64,000 nucleotides of DNA from CADEED01 sp036677145 (GTDB lineage Bacteria; Pseudomonadota; Gammaproteobacteria; Steroidobacterales; Steroidobacteraceae): NCBI GenBank assembly GCA_036677145.1, contig JAKFFF010000087.1, positions 1-64,000 on the forward strand, in the 5' to 3' direction. A program made the translations under genes and the position numbers. Positions within the stretch are counted from its first letter, which is position 1; every line of letters starts with the position of its first letter. The notes below the pieces were generated by a model, which did no database searches, was not told where the DNA came from, and was given only the letters and a program-made list of their open reading frames with translations. Shown piece after piece: positions 25,925-34,767 of the stretch.

Positions 25925-26437
25925 CTATTCCTTGAGCAACGTGCGGATCTGCGTGAGATAGATGTTCTCATCGCCGGCCTTGTAGCCCCTGTGCATGACG
26001 CGGACATTGCCCTTGCGGTCGACGATGACCGTGTTCGGCATGCCGGCCACCTTGTACAACTTGCTGACCTTGCTGTCGGTGTCGAACGCGATCGGGAAGC
26101 TCACCGGTTTCGCCAGCTTGCCGAGCCACTCCTCGGCGGCCTTCGAGTTCGGCTCGACGTTCACGCCGAGCATCGTAAAGCCCATGGGCTTGTACTTCTT
26201 GTAGATGTCCTCGAGCAGCGGCATTTCATCGCGGCACGGTCCGCACCATGTCGCCCAGAAGTTGATCATGACGACCTGGCCCTTGAACTGGGCGAGATCG
26301 ATGGTCTGGCCGCCGCGGCCGCTGAGCTTGAATCCGGGAGCAGGACCCGAAGACGATGCGGCGAGCGCGGCCGATACGCATGCCGCGGCGAGCGCCAACC
26401 CTTTCACGATTCCTTTCACAGTAGTACGTGCCGACAT
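25925..26437 (-). CDS. TlpA-family periplasmic thiol-disulfide oxidoreductase
   Basis: A 170-residue protein with a signal peptide (A-A-L-A-A-S) and a TlpA/AhpC-type thioredoxin fold. The active site is W64-C65-G-P-C68 in F-W-A-T-W-C-G-P-C-R-D-E-M-P. The cis-Pro is in V-A-G-M-P-N-T-V-I-V-D. Such proteins reduce cytochrome-maturation or other periplasmic disulfides. It lies between the barrel gene and the DUF4266 gene, with 11- and 24-base gaps, so it likely serves their cysteines or the heme apoproteins of the cluster. Confidence 0.85.
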   Translation of the reverse strand: MSARTTVKGIVKGLALAAACVSAALAASSSGPAPGFKLSGRGGQTIDLAQFKGQVVMINFWATWCGPCRDEMPLLEDIYKKYKPMGFTMLGVNVEPNSKAAEEWLGKLAKPVSFPIAFDTDSKVSKLYKVAGMPNTVIVDRKGNVRVMHRGYKAGDENIYLTQIRTLLKE

Positions 26438-26448
26438 GAATCACCCCG

Positions 26449-27156
26449 TCAGAAAAAGACGGTCGCACTCAGCAGCGTTTCGAAGTTGTTGGTGACCTTG
26501 GTCTCGCCCAACAGATCGGAGTCGAACACGCGGTCCATGACGCCGATATGTATGGCCAGCCAATCGGTAGGCAGCACGCGGAAGCCCGCGCCCAGGTTGA
26601 TCGTCAGCCGGTTGTCGCCGGCGAACTTCACGCTGCCGATTCCCACCAACGTGTAGAAACCGCTGTTCATGGCGGTCTTGCGACCAAGAAAGACCTCGCC
26701 AGGTAAGAAGTTGTAGCCCAGCGAGAGGCTGTAATACGTGAAGCGTCTCTCATCTCCCGTCAGTAGCTCGATGTTGCCGCCGAGGGTCTCGAAACTGGTG
26801 CGGCCGGCCGTCGTCTGGCCCAGATCCCCGCGAAAGAAGAAGTCTTCTGTCACATGGTAGGTGAGCTGCGCCGCATAGGTGGAGCTGGTGCCGAAGTCCT
26901 CGATGGACAGGAATCCCGCGCCCGCGCCGACTTCCCAGTTTTCGTTGTCGATCTTGGGCGTCTTGATCTTGCGGCGCGCGACGTTCGGCTCGATTACGCG
27001 TGGTGGCGTCGAGTCGGCGTCTTCAGCAGCCTCTTCAGCCGCGGCCTGCTGTTCGGTCTGCTGTTGCTCGTATGCGCGATTGGACGCGCAGCCGGCAGCC
27101 AGCGAAGCCCCGATCAAAAGTCCTGCTAAAAGAAGCAGGCGATTAAAACTTTCCAT
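26449..27156 (-). CDS. Outer-membrane beta-barrel lipoprotein (myxobacterial OMP-type domain)
   Basis: A 235-residue protein with a lipobox (LAAGC near residue 23). A Glu/Ala-rich low-complexity segment (about 30-50) leads to a beta-barrel: W-E-V-G-A-G-A-G-F-L-S-I-E-D-F-G, then repeated amphipathic strands, ending LLSATVFF. The domain resembles the 'outer membrane beta-barrel domain' family shared by myxobacteria and some other proteobacteria. The start overlaps the stop of the SH3 barrel gene by 31 bases and is preceded by AGGAG. It is the partner paralogue of that upstream gene. Confidence 0.7.
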   Translation of the reverse strand: MESFNRLLLLAGLLIGASLAAGCASNRAYEQQQTEQQAAAEEAAEDADSTPPRVIEPNVARRKIKTPKIDNENWEVGAGAGFLSIEDFGTSSTYAAQLTYHVTEDFFFRGDLGQTTAGRTSFETLGGNIELLTGDERRFTYYSLSLGYNFLPGEVFLGRKTAMNSGFYTLVGIGSVKFAGDNRLTINLGAGFRVLPTDWLAIHIGVMDRVFDSDLLGETKVTNNFETLLSATVFF

Positions 27157-27968
27157 TCTTCCAGCTCCTGATTGTCATCGCGGCTCGTGAAAACCGTGTG
27201 CCAGCGATAGTCGGCGCGGAGGAAAAAGCGCCGGGTGAGATAAAAACGTACGCCTGCTCCGACGTACGCCGTCTGGTCCGTGCGGTCGTCGGGCAGGATG
27301 ATGGTCGCGCGCGGCTCGATGTAGACGACACCGGTGCCGAGTTCCACGAAAGGCGAGAAGCGCCACTCGGGGAAGATGACGTGTGTCAGACCGGCCTCGG
27401 CCTTGTAGCCGTTCGAGAAGTTGCCGAGGAATTGCGACAACGTCAGCTCGACCTTCATGTTGTCGGTGAGCGAATAGGCGCCATACGCACCGATGAGATT
27501 CGCGCCGCCATAGTCGCCGCCGCCGATGCCGAGCTCCCAGTTGTGAGTGGTGAAGCCGGCCCGGTCCCCGAGGTTGAAGATGAAGGGCGAGCCGTCCGCC
27601 AGCTTCGTGCGGCGCATGTCGGTCGCGCGCGCCCAGCCTTCCACGCCTTGCTCGTCGCGCACCTTGAACCAGTCGGTGCGCCGAAAGAGCACGTCGACCG
27701 AAGCTTCGCGCCCGACGACATGAAACACGGGATAGCCGCGACCCGGACCCGTCGCGAGCTCGAGATACGGCTCGCTGACGAATACCTGCTGAAGCTTTTC
27801 CTTCTCCGCGGCCAGTTTCGCGGCCGCCTTTTCGTCTCTCTGCTCGGCCTTCTGCTCGGGCGTCTGTTTCGCCAGGACGTTGACCGACAAGAGACATGCG
27901 AGGACGACAGCTAGCGCATCAATTCTGCGGAGTGGGCAGGAACGGGTCGTTGTAATACTGGGCTCCAA
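27126..27968 (-). CDS. SH3-like domain plus outer-membrane beta-barrel protein
   Basis: A 280-residue protein. After a signal peptide comes a Lys/Glu/Ala-rich coiled stretch (about 35-60). A bacterial SH3-like domain follows, with the segment Y-L-E-L-A-T-G-P-G-R-G-Y-P-V-F-H and the W-F-K-V-R-D-E-Q-G-V-E-G-W-A strand. A beta-barrel with the F-x-x-R-A-D-Y-R-W-H strand ends in Phe-Phe. SH3 domains of this type bind peptidoglycan or peptides, so it may link the outer membrane to the wall. The start is a TTG, 50 bases inside the upstream gene's 3' end; no better start is visible. Confidence 0.7.
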   Translation of the reverse strand: MEPSITTTRSCPLRRIDALAVVLACLLSVNVLAKQTPEQKAEQRDEKAAAKLAAEKEKLQQVFVSEPYLELATGPGRGYPVFHVVGREASVDVLFRRTDWFKVRDEQGVEGWARATDMRRTKLADGSPFIFNLGDRAGFTTHNWELGIGGGDYGGANLIGAYGAYSLTDNMKVELTLSQFLGNFSNGYKAEAGLTHVIFPEWRFSPFVELGTGVVYIEPRATIILPDDRTDQTAYVGAGVRFYLTRRFFLRADYRWHTVFTSRDDNQELEEWKVLIACFF

Positions 27969-30696
27969 TATCCAGCCACTCCGAAAGCAAGCGTAGTTCG
28001 GCGGGCGAAAGCATACCTTGGTGCGTCTGATTGTTCATCACGGCAAAGAACCGTGAGGCGCGCGCATTGTTTCCGGTCATCGATGGCGGCAACTGCGGAA
28101 TAGTGAACGTCGGGTTGCCGGCGGCGTCCGGCGGTCCTGGGATTTGCCGTGGCTGAACCGCATTACCCACCACTTCGAGCTCGGGACGCTCGAAGAACAG
28201 TTGGCAGTACGTGTCGTCGTACATCGCCTGCTGATTGCACGCGCGACCCGCGTCGAGATCGAGCGACGCTGCGGGCAGTTGGACCACCGCCGGGTCGACC
28301 GGGTTGACCTGGCTGTGGCAATAGGTGCAGGTCTGCGGGAATTCGAATACGCCATCGTTGTTAGTGTCCACGCCACCCAACGGTCGCGGCACCGACCACA
28401 ACGGCAGAATGTGACCCGGGCGTGCACCGATCGTCGCGTAGTGGATCGTGATGCGGCAGGTTGCCGCCCAGACCGGGAAACAGCCCGCGCCGGCCGGGCT
28501 CGCGGTGGTGAGGTCCTGGTAGCGGAACGCGAACGAGTCGGTCGGCGCTGCCGCGGGCCGCCAGATCTCGTCGTAATTGATGTTGGCGCTGGGCGTAACC
28601 GACTGCAGGCCGCAGTGATCGACCATCGTCGTCGGATCCGTACAGCTCGAAATGACGCGCGAACGCGCGCGCGCCATCGTGTCGCCCGCCTCGGGGGAGA
28701 TCGTGCTGACCGTACCGGGGAACGCAGTGCCGGTGGCGGTCGCGCCCGCGTACGCGGACGTGAACAGTCCCTTGCGCCCATGCGAAAGCGGGTTGTTCGG
28801 GTCACGAACATGGCAGCCGTTGCACTCGAGCATTTCGCCCGGGCGCACCGTGAGCCACGCGCCATGCCGTGTGCCCACGCGCTGGCCGTTGCGGTCGAGC
28901 AATGCGAGCTGGAAGGCGACGTTGGCCGGCACCTTCATGCGCACCGAGCCATCCGGCTCGACCGGCGCGTACGCGAGGATCTGGCGCATCATGTTCGTCC
29001 TGCCGAACGCGGAATTGTCCGGATCGGCAATGTCGTCATCGTCGGGCAGCGGGATCATTTTCTCGATGCGGACGAAGCGCACCAGGCGATTCAGGTATGC
29101 GGGGTTGTTGGGGTTCGAGACGTTCGCGATCGTCGTCGCGGCGTTGTTGAAAGTGCGCGCATTGGCCACTCCCATGAAGTCGTAGACGCTGCGGATCGAC
29201 AGCAGTCCCGCGCCTTCGGCCACCAGGTCGCCGTCCAGATCGAGCGGCGCCTGCTTGTCGAGGATCACGGTCGGCAGCGGCGTGCGCGGCTGCGCGGCGA
29301 TGGCCTCGGTGACCATGATGCCTTCGACCGGCGCCATCACCGGCAGGATCGTGTTCTGCGAAGGGTTGAACATCCAGATGCTGTAGAGCGGCGGCGCGGT
29401 CTGCACGTCCGGGTTGGCGAGACCTTCGGCGGAGCAGGGCACGATGCGCGTCGGATCGACCGCGTCGAGCAGGCGGCACTGCGACCAGCTCACGAGGATG
29501 CGGTTCGTTCCATCCCAGAGCGGAAAGCCGGATTCGAAACGGCCGCCGGGGGAGGGGCCCGGAATCGTGCGCACGTCGTTCAGCGTCGCGTTCCGCTGTG
29601 CGGGGCCGACGGTCGCGGAGGTGTCCGTGGGCACTCCCTGCCGGTTTTCGACGAAGTTGTTTGCGTCGACGATGATCAGGTTGCCGCCGAAATCGACGTC
29701 GGTGCGCGCTCGCGCGAGCACCATCAGGCGCCCGTCGCTCATCTCGCGCGCACGCGTGAACTCGATCGAGGGTCCGATCATCTGTCCGGGATTGTTTGGA
29801 TCGGCCACCTGGGGCGTACCAGTGTTGTGCGACAGCACGCCATAGTGCAGCTGAGTGTCGGTGCCATCGGGGTTCGTGGTGTACAGGTGCAGGCCGTTGA
29901 CGTTGCCGGTGGTTTCCCAGCGCGTGAACAACACCCGGCCGTTCTGCAGCACCGTCGCGTCCATGTCGCTCGAGGTGTTGAACGAGATCTGGTGGATGTC
30001 CGTGCCGTCGGCATTCATGACATGCAGCACGAAGGCGGATTCGTTGCCAGGCACCGCGCGGGCCTCGTACTGCTGCTTGCCTTCGTCGAGCAGGATCGCC
30101 TTCGACTGACGCTGGCGAGTCGAAGAGAACAGGATGCGGCCGTCAGGTAGATAGGCTGGCGAGACGTCCTGGCCTTCCTCTTCGATGATGTCCGAAGAAA
30201 TCACCCGGCGCAGCGTGTCGGTCGGAATGTCGTATTCCCAGATGTTCCAGGTCGGCGGCTCGTCTTCGTCGAAATCCGCCAGCGGTCCGCGCATCGCGAA
30301 CGCCATCTTGAGGCCGGTCGGCGCAACGGTGAGATCCTTGATGTCGTAGCGATCCTCGGGCGTTCCGCCCAGCGCCTCGGTGCGCAGTCGCGCGGTGATC
30401 TCGACTTCGGGCGAGCCCGGCGAGGCGCGGTCGCGCTTCCACAGGGTCGCGGAATATTCCTCGTCATCGTCCTCGACGAACGGGCGCAGGCGCGTGATGT
30501 TGTCCTGCTCCTCGGGGACCTGGTGCCGGATGTAGAAGATCGGGAAGTCGACCGTGGCCGGATCGGGGTCCTGGCCGTTCGCGAGTCCGATGCCATTGCC
30601 GCCGGGCCCTTCGGTGCAAGCGGCCAGCATGACTGCCGCCAGCAAGACGATTCCGCCGAGCGTGATCCGGTTCGCGTTTTTCGTGGGTCGATTCAC
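27919..30696 (-). CDS. HzsA-related diheme lipoprotein with beta-propeller
   Basis: A 925-residue lipoprotein (lipobox LAAC near residue 27). The first two thirds carry propeller-like strands (PD40/WD40-like: L-P-D-G-R-I-L-F-S-S-T-R-Q, M-N-A-D-G-T-D-I-H-Q-I-S-F-N). Two heme c motifs follow: C625-N-G-C-H629 and C790-T-Y-C-H794. The order propeller then heme sites matches the proteins annotated as HzsA-related, after the alpha subunit of anammox hydrazine synthase. No other anammox gene is present, so hydrazine chemistry should not be inferred; an outer-membrane or periplasmic electron-transfer role is likelier. It is first in the leftward operon. GGAGG precedes the ATG. Confidence 0.7.
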   Translation of the reverse strand: MNRPTKNANRITLGGIVLLAAVMLAACTEGPGGNGIGLANGQDPDPATVDFPIFYIRHQVPEEQDNITRLRPFVEDDDEEYSATLWKRDRASPGSPEVEITARLRTEALGGTPEDRYDIKDLTVAPTGLKMAFAMRGPLADFDEDEPPTWNIWEYDIPTDTLRRVISSDIIEEEGQDVSPAYLPDGRILFSSTRQRQSKAILLDEGKQQYEARAVPGNESAFVLHVMNADGTDIHQISFNTSSDMDATVLQNGRVLFTRWETTGNVNGLHLYTTNPDGTDTQLHYGVLSHNTGTPQVADPNNPGQMIGPSIEFTRAREMSDGRLMVLARARTDVDFGGNLIIVDANNFVENRQGVPTDTSATVGPAQRNATLNDVRTIPGPSPGGRFESGFPLWDGTNRILVSWSQCRLLDAVDPTRIVPCSAEGLANPDVQTAPPLYSIWMFNPSQNTILPVMAPVEGIMVTEAIAAQPRTPLPTVILDKQAPLDLDGDLVAEGAGLLSIRSVYDFMGVANARTFNNAATTIANVSNPNNPAYLNRLVRFVRIEKMIPLPDDDDIADPDNSAFGRTNMMRQILAYAPVEPDGSVRMKVPANVAFQLALLDRNGQRVGTRHGAWLTVRPGEMLECNGCHVRDPNNPLSHGRKGLFTSAYAGATATGTAFPGTVSTISPEAGDTMARARSRVISSCTDPTTMVDHCGLQSVTPSANINYDEIWRPAAAPTDSFAFRYQDLTTASPAGAGCFPVWAATCRITIHYATIGARPGHILPLWSVPRPLGGVDTNNDGVFEFPQTCTYCHSQVNPVDPAVVQLPAASLDLDAGRACNQQAMYDDTYCQLFFERPELEVVGNAVQPRQIPGPPDAAGNPTFTIPQLPPSMTGNNARASRFFAVMNNQTHQGMLSPAELRLLSEWLDIGAQYYNDPFLPTPQN

Positions 30697-31008
30697 TGCC
30701 GTCCTCCAGCTTCACATCCGCGGGCGATACGGCTCGCGCATGTGACGTAATGCAATCATCCCGCGTGCGCTCGCGGCGATCTGCCGACGACGTCACAGCA
30801 GCCAGGCCGCCAACGCGGTTTTCTTGTCAGGTCCTGTAGTTAGAGACCAAGGGCGTACTGCGCCGTGACGCGGGTCGCATTCCTTGAGCCGAAGACTACT
30901 TGGAGTACGTAATTATTGTGCCTGTCGCCGCTTGGAGACGTACACAAGCTGAGACAAACAAAGGTGTTGACGGGCGAGGTAATACTGCACCCGTCAAAAG
31001 GGATGCGG
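30697..31008. promoter_or_regulatory. Divergent promoter region between the two halves of the redox/envelope cluster
   Basis: This non-coding stretch of 312 bases separates the leftward HzsA-related operon from the rightward cytochrome operon, so both promoters must lie here. The segment 30880-31000 is more AT-rich than its surroundings. Two related sequences, CTTGGAGTACGTA at 30898-30910 and CTTGGAGACGTAC at 30930-30942, are spaced 32 bases apart (about three helical turns) and could bind one regulator. I cannot place a convincing -35/-10 pair. Confidence 0.45.
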
Positions 31009-32196
31009 ATGAGGCAAATGGATACCCAACAGGTCTCGAAACTGAAGTCGGCCGGACTGGCGTGTTTGCTCGCGTGCGTGGCGGTTACCGCCGCGGCGAA
31101 CGATCGCGACAAGGCCAAGCGTATTCACGACCGCATCGCGGGCGTGCCGCCGACGGAAGCCACCCTGAACCAGATGGAAGGTCTGGTCGCGGCCGACAAC
31201 GCCATCGGCGCGGCCTTGATCGCGGTGGAGGCGCCGTCCTTCTACAACGTCACGCTCAAGAACATGGCGGTGCCGTGGACGAATCGTGACCAGTCGGTGT
31301 TCGCACCGCTCAACGATTACGTCGCCACGTACATCGGCATGGTGCGTGACAACGTCGATTTCAGCACCGCGCTGTCCGCGGACCTCACCTATACCGTGCG
31401 CACCGTGACGCCGGCCGCTTCGGCGACCAGCAACGCGCATTACGAGGCAGCGGAGAACGGCGCCGCCAATCTCTTTGCGCTGCTCGAGCCTACGACCCAG
31501 TCGTCGGTGCTGGGCATTCCGGCCACCGCGACCGCGGGCTTCATCACTTCGCGTGCCGCCTCCGAGGCGTTCTTCGTCGACGGCACGAACCGCGCGATGT
31601 TCCGCTTCACGTTGATGAACCATCTGTGTCGCGACATGGAGCAGGTGCTCGACACCTCGCTGCCGCCGGACCGCATCCGCCAGGATGTGAGCCGCAGCCC
31701 CGGTGGCGACAGCCGCATCTTCCTGAACAACTGCATCGGCTGTCACAGCGGCATGGATCCGTTGACGCAGGCCCTCGCGCACTACGACTACGACAACGGT
31801 TCCGCCGAAGCGCCGGGCACGATGCGCCTGGTGTACGACGCATCCGCGGTCCAGTCGAAGTACTTCAACAACAACACCAATTTCGCGCCCGGTTACGTCA
31901 CGCCCAACGACGCGTGGGAAAACCGCTGGCGCCGCGGCCAGAACTCGGTCCTCGGCTGGAACACCGCGCTGCCCGGATCGGGCAACGGTGCGAAGTCGAT
32001 GGGACAGGAACTCGCGGCCAGCAATGCCTTCGCTCAGTGCCAGGTCGAGAAGGTGTTCAAGACGGTTTGCTTCCGCGCGCCGGGTAATACCGCCGATCGC
32101 AATGAAGTCGCCGCGATGACCACGCGCTTCAAGAACAACGGCTATCGGCTGAAACAGGTCTTCGCCGAGTCCGCCGTGTACTGCATGGGCGATTGA
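31009..32196 (+). CDS. Periplasmic c-type cytochrome, DUF1588-like
   Basis: About 395 residues with a signal peptide (ending TAAAND). One heme c site, C242-I-G-C-H246, sits in the context C-I-G-C-H-S-G-M-D-P-L-T-Q-A-L-A-H-Y-D, which resembles the DUF1588 module of planctomycete multidomain cytochromes (C-x2-C-H-x2-M-D-P-L-G-F-A-L). The C-terminus has three more cysteines (A-Q-C-Q-V-E-K-V-F-K-T-V-C-F-R and Y-C-M-G-D). Start ambiguous: ATGs at 31003, 31009 and 31018. The middle one is best spaced from AAAAGG. It opens the rightward operon. Confidence 0.65.
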   Translation: MRQMDTQQVSKLKSAGLACLLACVAVTAAANDRDKAKRIHDRIAGVPPTEATLNQMEGLVAADNAIGAALIAVEAPSFYNVTLKNMAVPWTNRDQSVFAPLNDYVATYIGMVRDNVDFSTALSADLTYTVRTVTPAASATSNAHYEAAENGAANLFALLEPTTQSSVLGIPATATAGFITSRAASEAFFVDGTNRAMFRFTLMNHLCRDMEQVLDTSLPPDRIRQDVSRSPGGDSRIFLNNCIGCHSGMDPLTQALAHYDYDNGSAEAPGTMRLVYDASAVQSKYFNNNTNFAPGYVTPNDAWENRWRRGQNSVLGWNTALPGSGNGAKSMGQELAASNAFAQCQVEKVFKTVCFRAPGNTADRNEVAAMTTRFKNNGYRLKQVFAESAVYCMGD

Positions 32197-32207
32197 GGGA
32201 GCACCAA

Positions 32208-34757
32208 ATGAACTCTGTGCAGCATATGAAACTCACGCGCTGGTTTACGGCCGCTGTCGCCATGACCGCGCTGACCGTACTTGCGGGTTGTTCGAGCGGC
32301 GGTGCGCCGACGGTCGAGAACCCCGTGACCCAGGCCCCCCCGGTCAATGACTACGTGGGCCCCGCCGCGTTGAACGCCGACGTCCAGGCGTTCCGCATCA
32401 ATCTCTGGGAAAACGTCAAGGGCAACAACCGTTGCGGCTCCTGCCACAACGCCAATGGCCAGACGCCGAACTTCGCGCGTAACGACAACGTGAACGAGGC
32501 GTACACGGCGGCCAACACGGTCGTGAACCTGTCGCAGCCCGATCAGTCGCGTCTCGTGACGAAGGTGGGCAGCGGCCACAACTGCTGGCTGGCGTCCGCC
32601 TCCGCGTGCGCCGACCTGATGACGGTGTGGATCCGCAACTGGGCCGGCTCGGCCGCGACCGGCGGCACGCAGATCCAGCTCGTCGCCCCGCCGATCCATG
32701 AAGTCGGCGGCAGCCGCAGCTTCCCGACCTCGTCGGCGCAGTTCGGCAGCTCGATGCTGTACGCACTGGTGCGCGACACCACGACGGCCAATTGCGCGCG
32801 CTGCCATTCCTCGAGCGCCGCGATCCAGCAGCAGCCGCTGTTCGCCGATGCGGACGTCGATGCGGCGTACGCGGCGATCAAGTCGAAGATCAACCTCGAC
32901 AACCCGGCGCAGTCGCGCCTGGTCGTGCGCCTGCGGGACGAGAATCACAACTGCTGGGGCAACGCCGGCTGCGCCGCCAACGCGCAGACGATGCTCAGCG
33001 CGGTGGAAGCCTTCGCGAACGGCATCCCGATCACGAACGTCGATCCGAACCTGCTCATCTCCAAGGGCCTCACCTTGTATGACGGCACCGTGGCTGCCGG
33101 CGGAAACCGCTTCGAGTCGGCGACGATTGCGAAATACGAGTTCAAGACCGGCACGGGCAACACCGTGTACGACACCAGCGGTGTCGAGCCGGCGCTGAAT
33201 CTCACGCTGTCCGGCGACCATTCCTGGGTCGGCGGCTGGGGCGTCGTGTTCCGGGCCGGCGGCAAGGCTCAGGGCACCGCATCCGCGTCCAAGAAGCTCG
33301 CCGACCTCATCAAGTCGACCGGCGAATTCACGATCGAGGCGTGGGCCAACAACGCCAACGTCGCGCAGGAAGACTCGTTCCTGGTTTCCTACTCGGCGGG
33401 CAACAACGCGCGCAACTTCACGCTCGCGCAGCGCATGTACCAGTACGAGGCGTACACGCGCAGCGACAAGACCTCGGCCAACGGCAACCCCGTGCTGCTG
33501 ACACGCGCGGCCGACATGGACGCGCAGGCAGCGCTGCAGCACATCGTGCTGACGTACAGCCCGGTCGAAGGCCGCCGTCTCTACGTCAACGGCGTCTACA
33601 CCGGTGATACCGACGCGCAGGGTGGCGGCAGTCTCGCGGAATGGGACGATACGTTCGCGCTGGTGCTCGGCAACGAGACCTCGACGGAACGTCAGTGGCA
33701 AGGTGTGATGCGCATGGTCGCCATCCACAACCGCACGCTCACGCCGGCGCAGATCCAGCAGAACTTCGAAGCCGGCGTCGGCGAGAAGTACTTCATGCTG
33801 TTCAGCGTCGGTCACCTGCTGCCGACTTCGCCGCAGGCGTACATCATGCTCGAGGCCAGCCAGCTCGACAGCTACGGTCTGCAGTTCACCAAGCCGACCT
33901 TCATCAGCCTGGATCCGAACTACTCGCCGGCCGACCTGCCGATCGCGGGCATCCGCATCGGCGTGAACGGCATCGAGGCGCACGCCGGCCAGGCCTATCT
34001 GCCGCTCAACCAGACGATCGGCGGCACCGCGTACACCGCGGCGGCCGGGCAGAAGATGTCGGACATCGGCACGGTGGTCGCGCTCGACAAGGGCGTCCCC
34101 GACGACCTGTTCTTCCTGTCCTTCGAGCGCATCGGCGCCAACAGCTACACGCCACCGGAACCGCCGGTTCCGGCGCCGGCTGCCCCGGTCGATCTGCCGC
34201 CGGAGTCCGATGTCGGCCTGCGCACCTTCGATGAGATCAACGCGACGCTCGCGCAGATCACTGGTGTGTCACCGACCAACACGCGGGTGCGCGACACCTA
34301 CACGCTGGTCAAGCAGGCGCTGCCGGCCATCGAGAAGTTCGGCACTTTCGGTCCGTCGCAGCAGACCGCGCTCGCGCAGCTCGCGATGCAGTACTGCAAC
34401 GTGATGGTCGATGACAACGGACTGCGTGCGGCGTTCTACGGTTCGCTCGATGGCAGCGGTTCAGGCACCGCGGTGTTCGGTACCGCCGGCGCACCGAACA
34501 ACGCCAATCGCGATCTGCTCGTCAACGCGCTCATCAGCAAGGCGGTGGGCAGTGGCCTGGCCTTCCAGATCACCGCGACGGACGTGCGCAACGAGTTGCT
34601 GAACGGTGTTACGGATCCAGGTACCGGCTACGTCACTCCGGGTCTCGTCAATCGCCTGGTAGGAGGCCCCTCGGGCGCCAGTTCGACGGGTGGACGCACG
34701 GTCATGAAAGCGGCTTGCGGAGCAGTGCTCGGCAGCGGCGCGATGCTGATTCAGTAG
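32208..34757 (+). CDS. Diheme LamG-domain lipoprotein
   Basis: An 849-residue lipoprotein (lipobox LAGC near residue 27). Two heme c sites lie in the N-terminal third: C76-G-S-C-H80 (context R-C-G-S-C-H-N-A-N-G-Q) and C196-A-R-C-H200. A LamG/concanavalin-like domain follows at about 300-520, with the F-T-I-E-A-W-A-N-N strand, the I-V-L-T-Y-S-P-V-E-G-R-R-L-Y-V-N-G-V-Y strand and the D-T-F-A-L-V-L-G-N-E segment. A Pro-rich hinge near 655 leads to a C-terminal helical domain. The combination of heme and LamG is typical of planctomycete PSCyt1-like proteins. GAGGGAGC precedes the ATG. Confidence 0.7.
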   Translation: MNSVQHMKLTRWFTAAVAMTALTVLAGCSSGGAPTVENPVTQAPPVNDYVGPAALNADVQAFRINLWENVKGNNRCGSCHNANGQTPNFARNDNVNEAYTAANTVVNLSQPDQSRLVTKVGSGHNCWLASASACADLMTVWIRNWAGSAATGGTQIQLVAPPIHEVGGSRSFPTSSAQFGSSMLYALVRDTTTANCARCHSSSAAIQQQPLFADADVDAAYAAIKSKINLDNPAQSRLVVRLRDENHNCWGNAGCAANAQTMLSAVEAFANGIPITNVDPNLLISKGLTLYDGTVAAGGNRFESATIAKYEFKTGTGNTVYDTSGVEPALNLTLSGDHSWVGGWGVVFRAGGKAQGTASASKKLADLIKSTGEFTIEAWANNANVAQEDSFLVSYSAGNNARNFTLAQRMYQYEAYTRSDKTSANGNPVLLTRAADMDAQAALQHIVLTYSPVEGRRLYVNGVYTGDTDAQGGGSLAEWDDTFALVLGNETSTERQWQGVMRMVAIHNRTLTPAQIQQNFEAGVGEKYFMLFSVGHLLPTSPQAYIMLEASQLDSYGLQFTKPTFISLDPNYSPADLPIAGIRIGVNGIEAHAGQAYLPLNQTIGGTAYTAAAGQKMSDIGTVVALDKGVPDDLFFLSFERIGANSYTPPEPPVPAPAAPVDLPPESDVGLRTFDEINATLAQITGVSPTNTRVRDTYTLVKQALPAIEKFGTFGPSQQTALAQLAMQYCNVMVDDNGLRAAFYGSLDGSGSGTAVFGTAGAPNNANRDLLVNALISKAVGSGLAFQITATDVRNELLNGVTDPGTGYVTPGLVNRLVGGPSGASSTGGRTVMKAACGAVLGSGAMLIQ

Positions 34758-34767
34758 GGAGAAGAGC

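Noticed and set aside
27919..30696. Hydrazine synthase activity for the HzsA-related protein
   Set aside because: No partner anammox genes are present and two heme sites alone do not support it.
32142..33983. Long reverse ORF of 613 codons
   Set aside because: Antisense to the LamG lipoprotein gene; Arg/Val/Gly-rich translation typical of GC-rich antisense frames.
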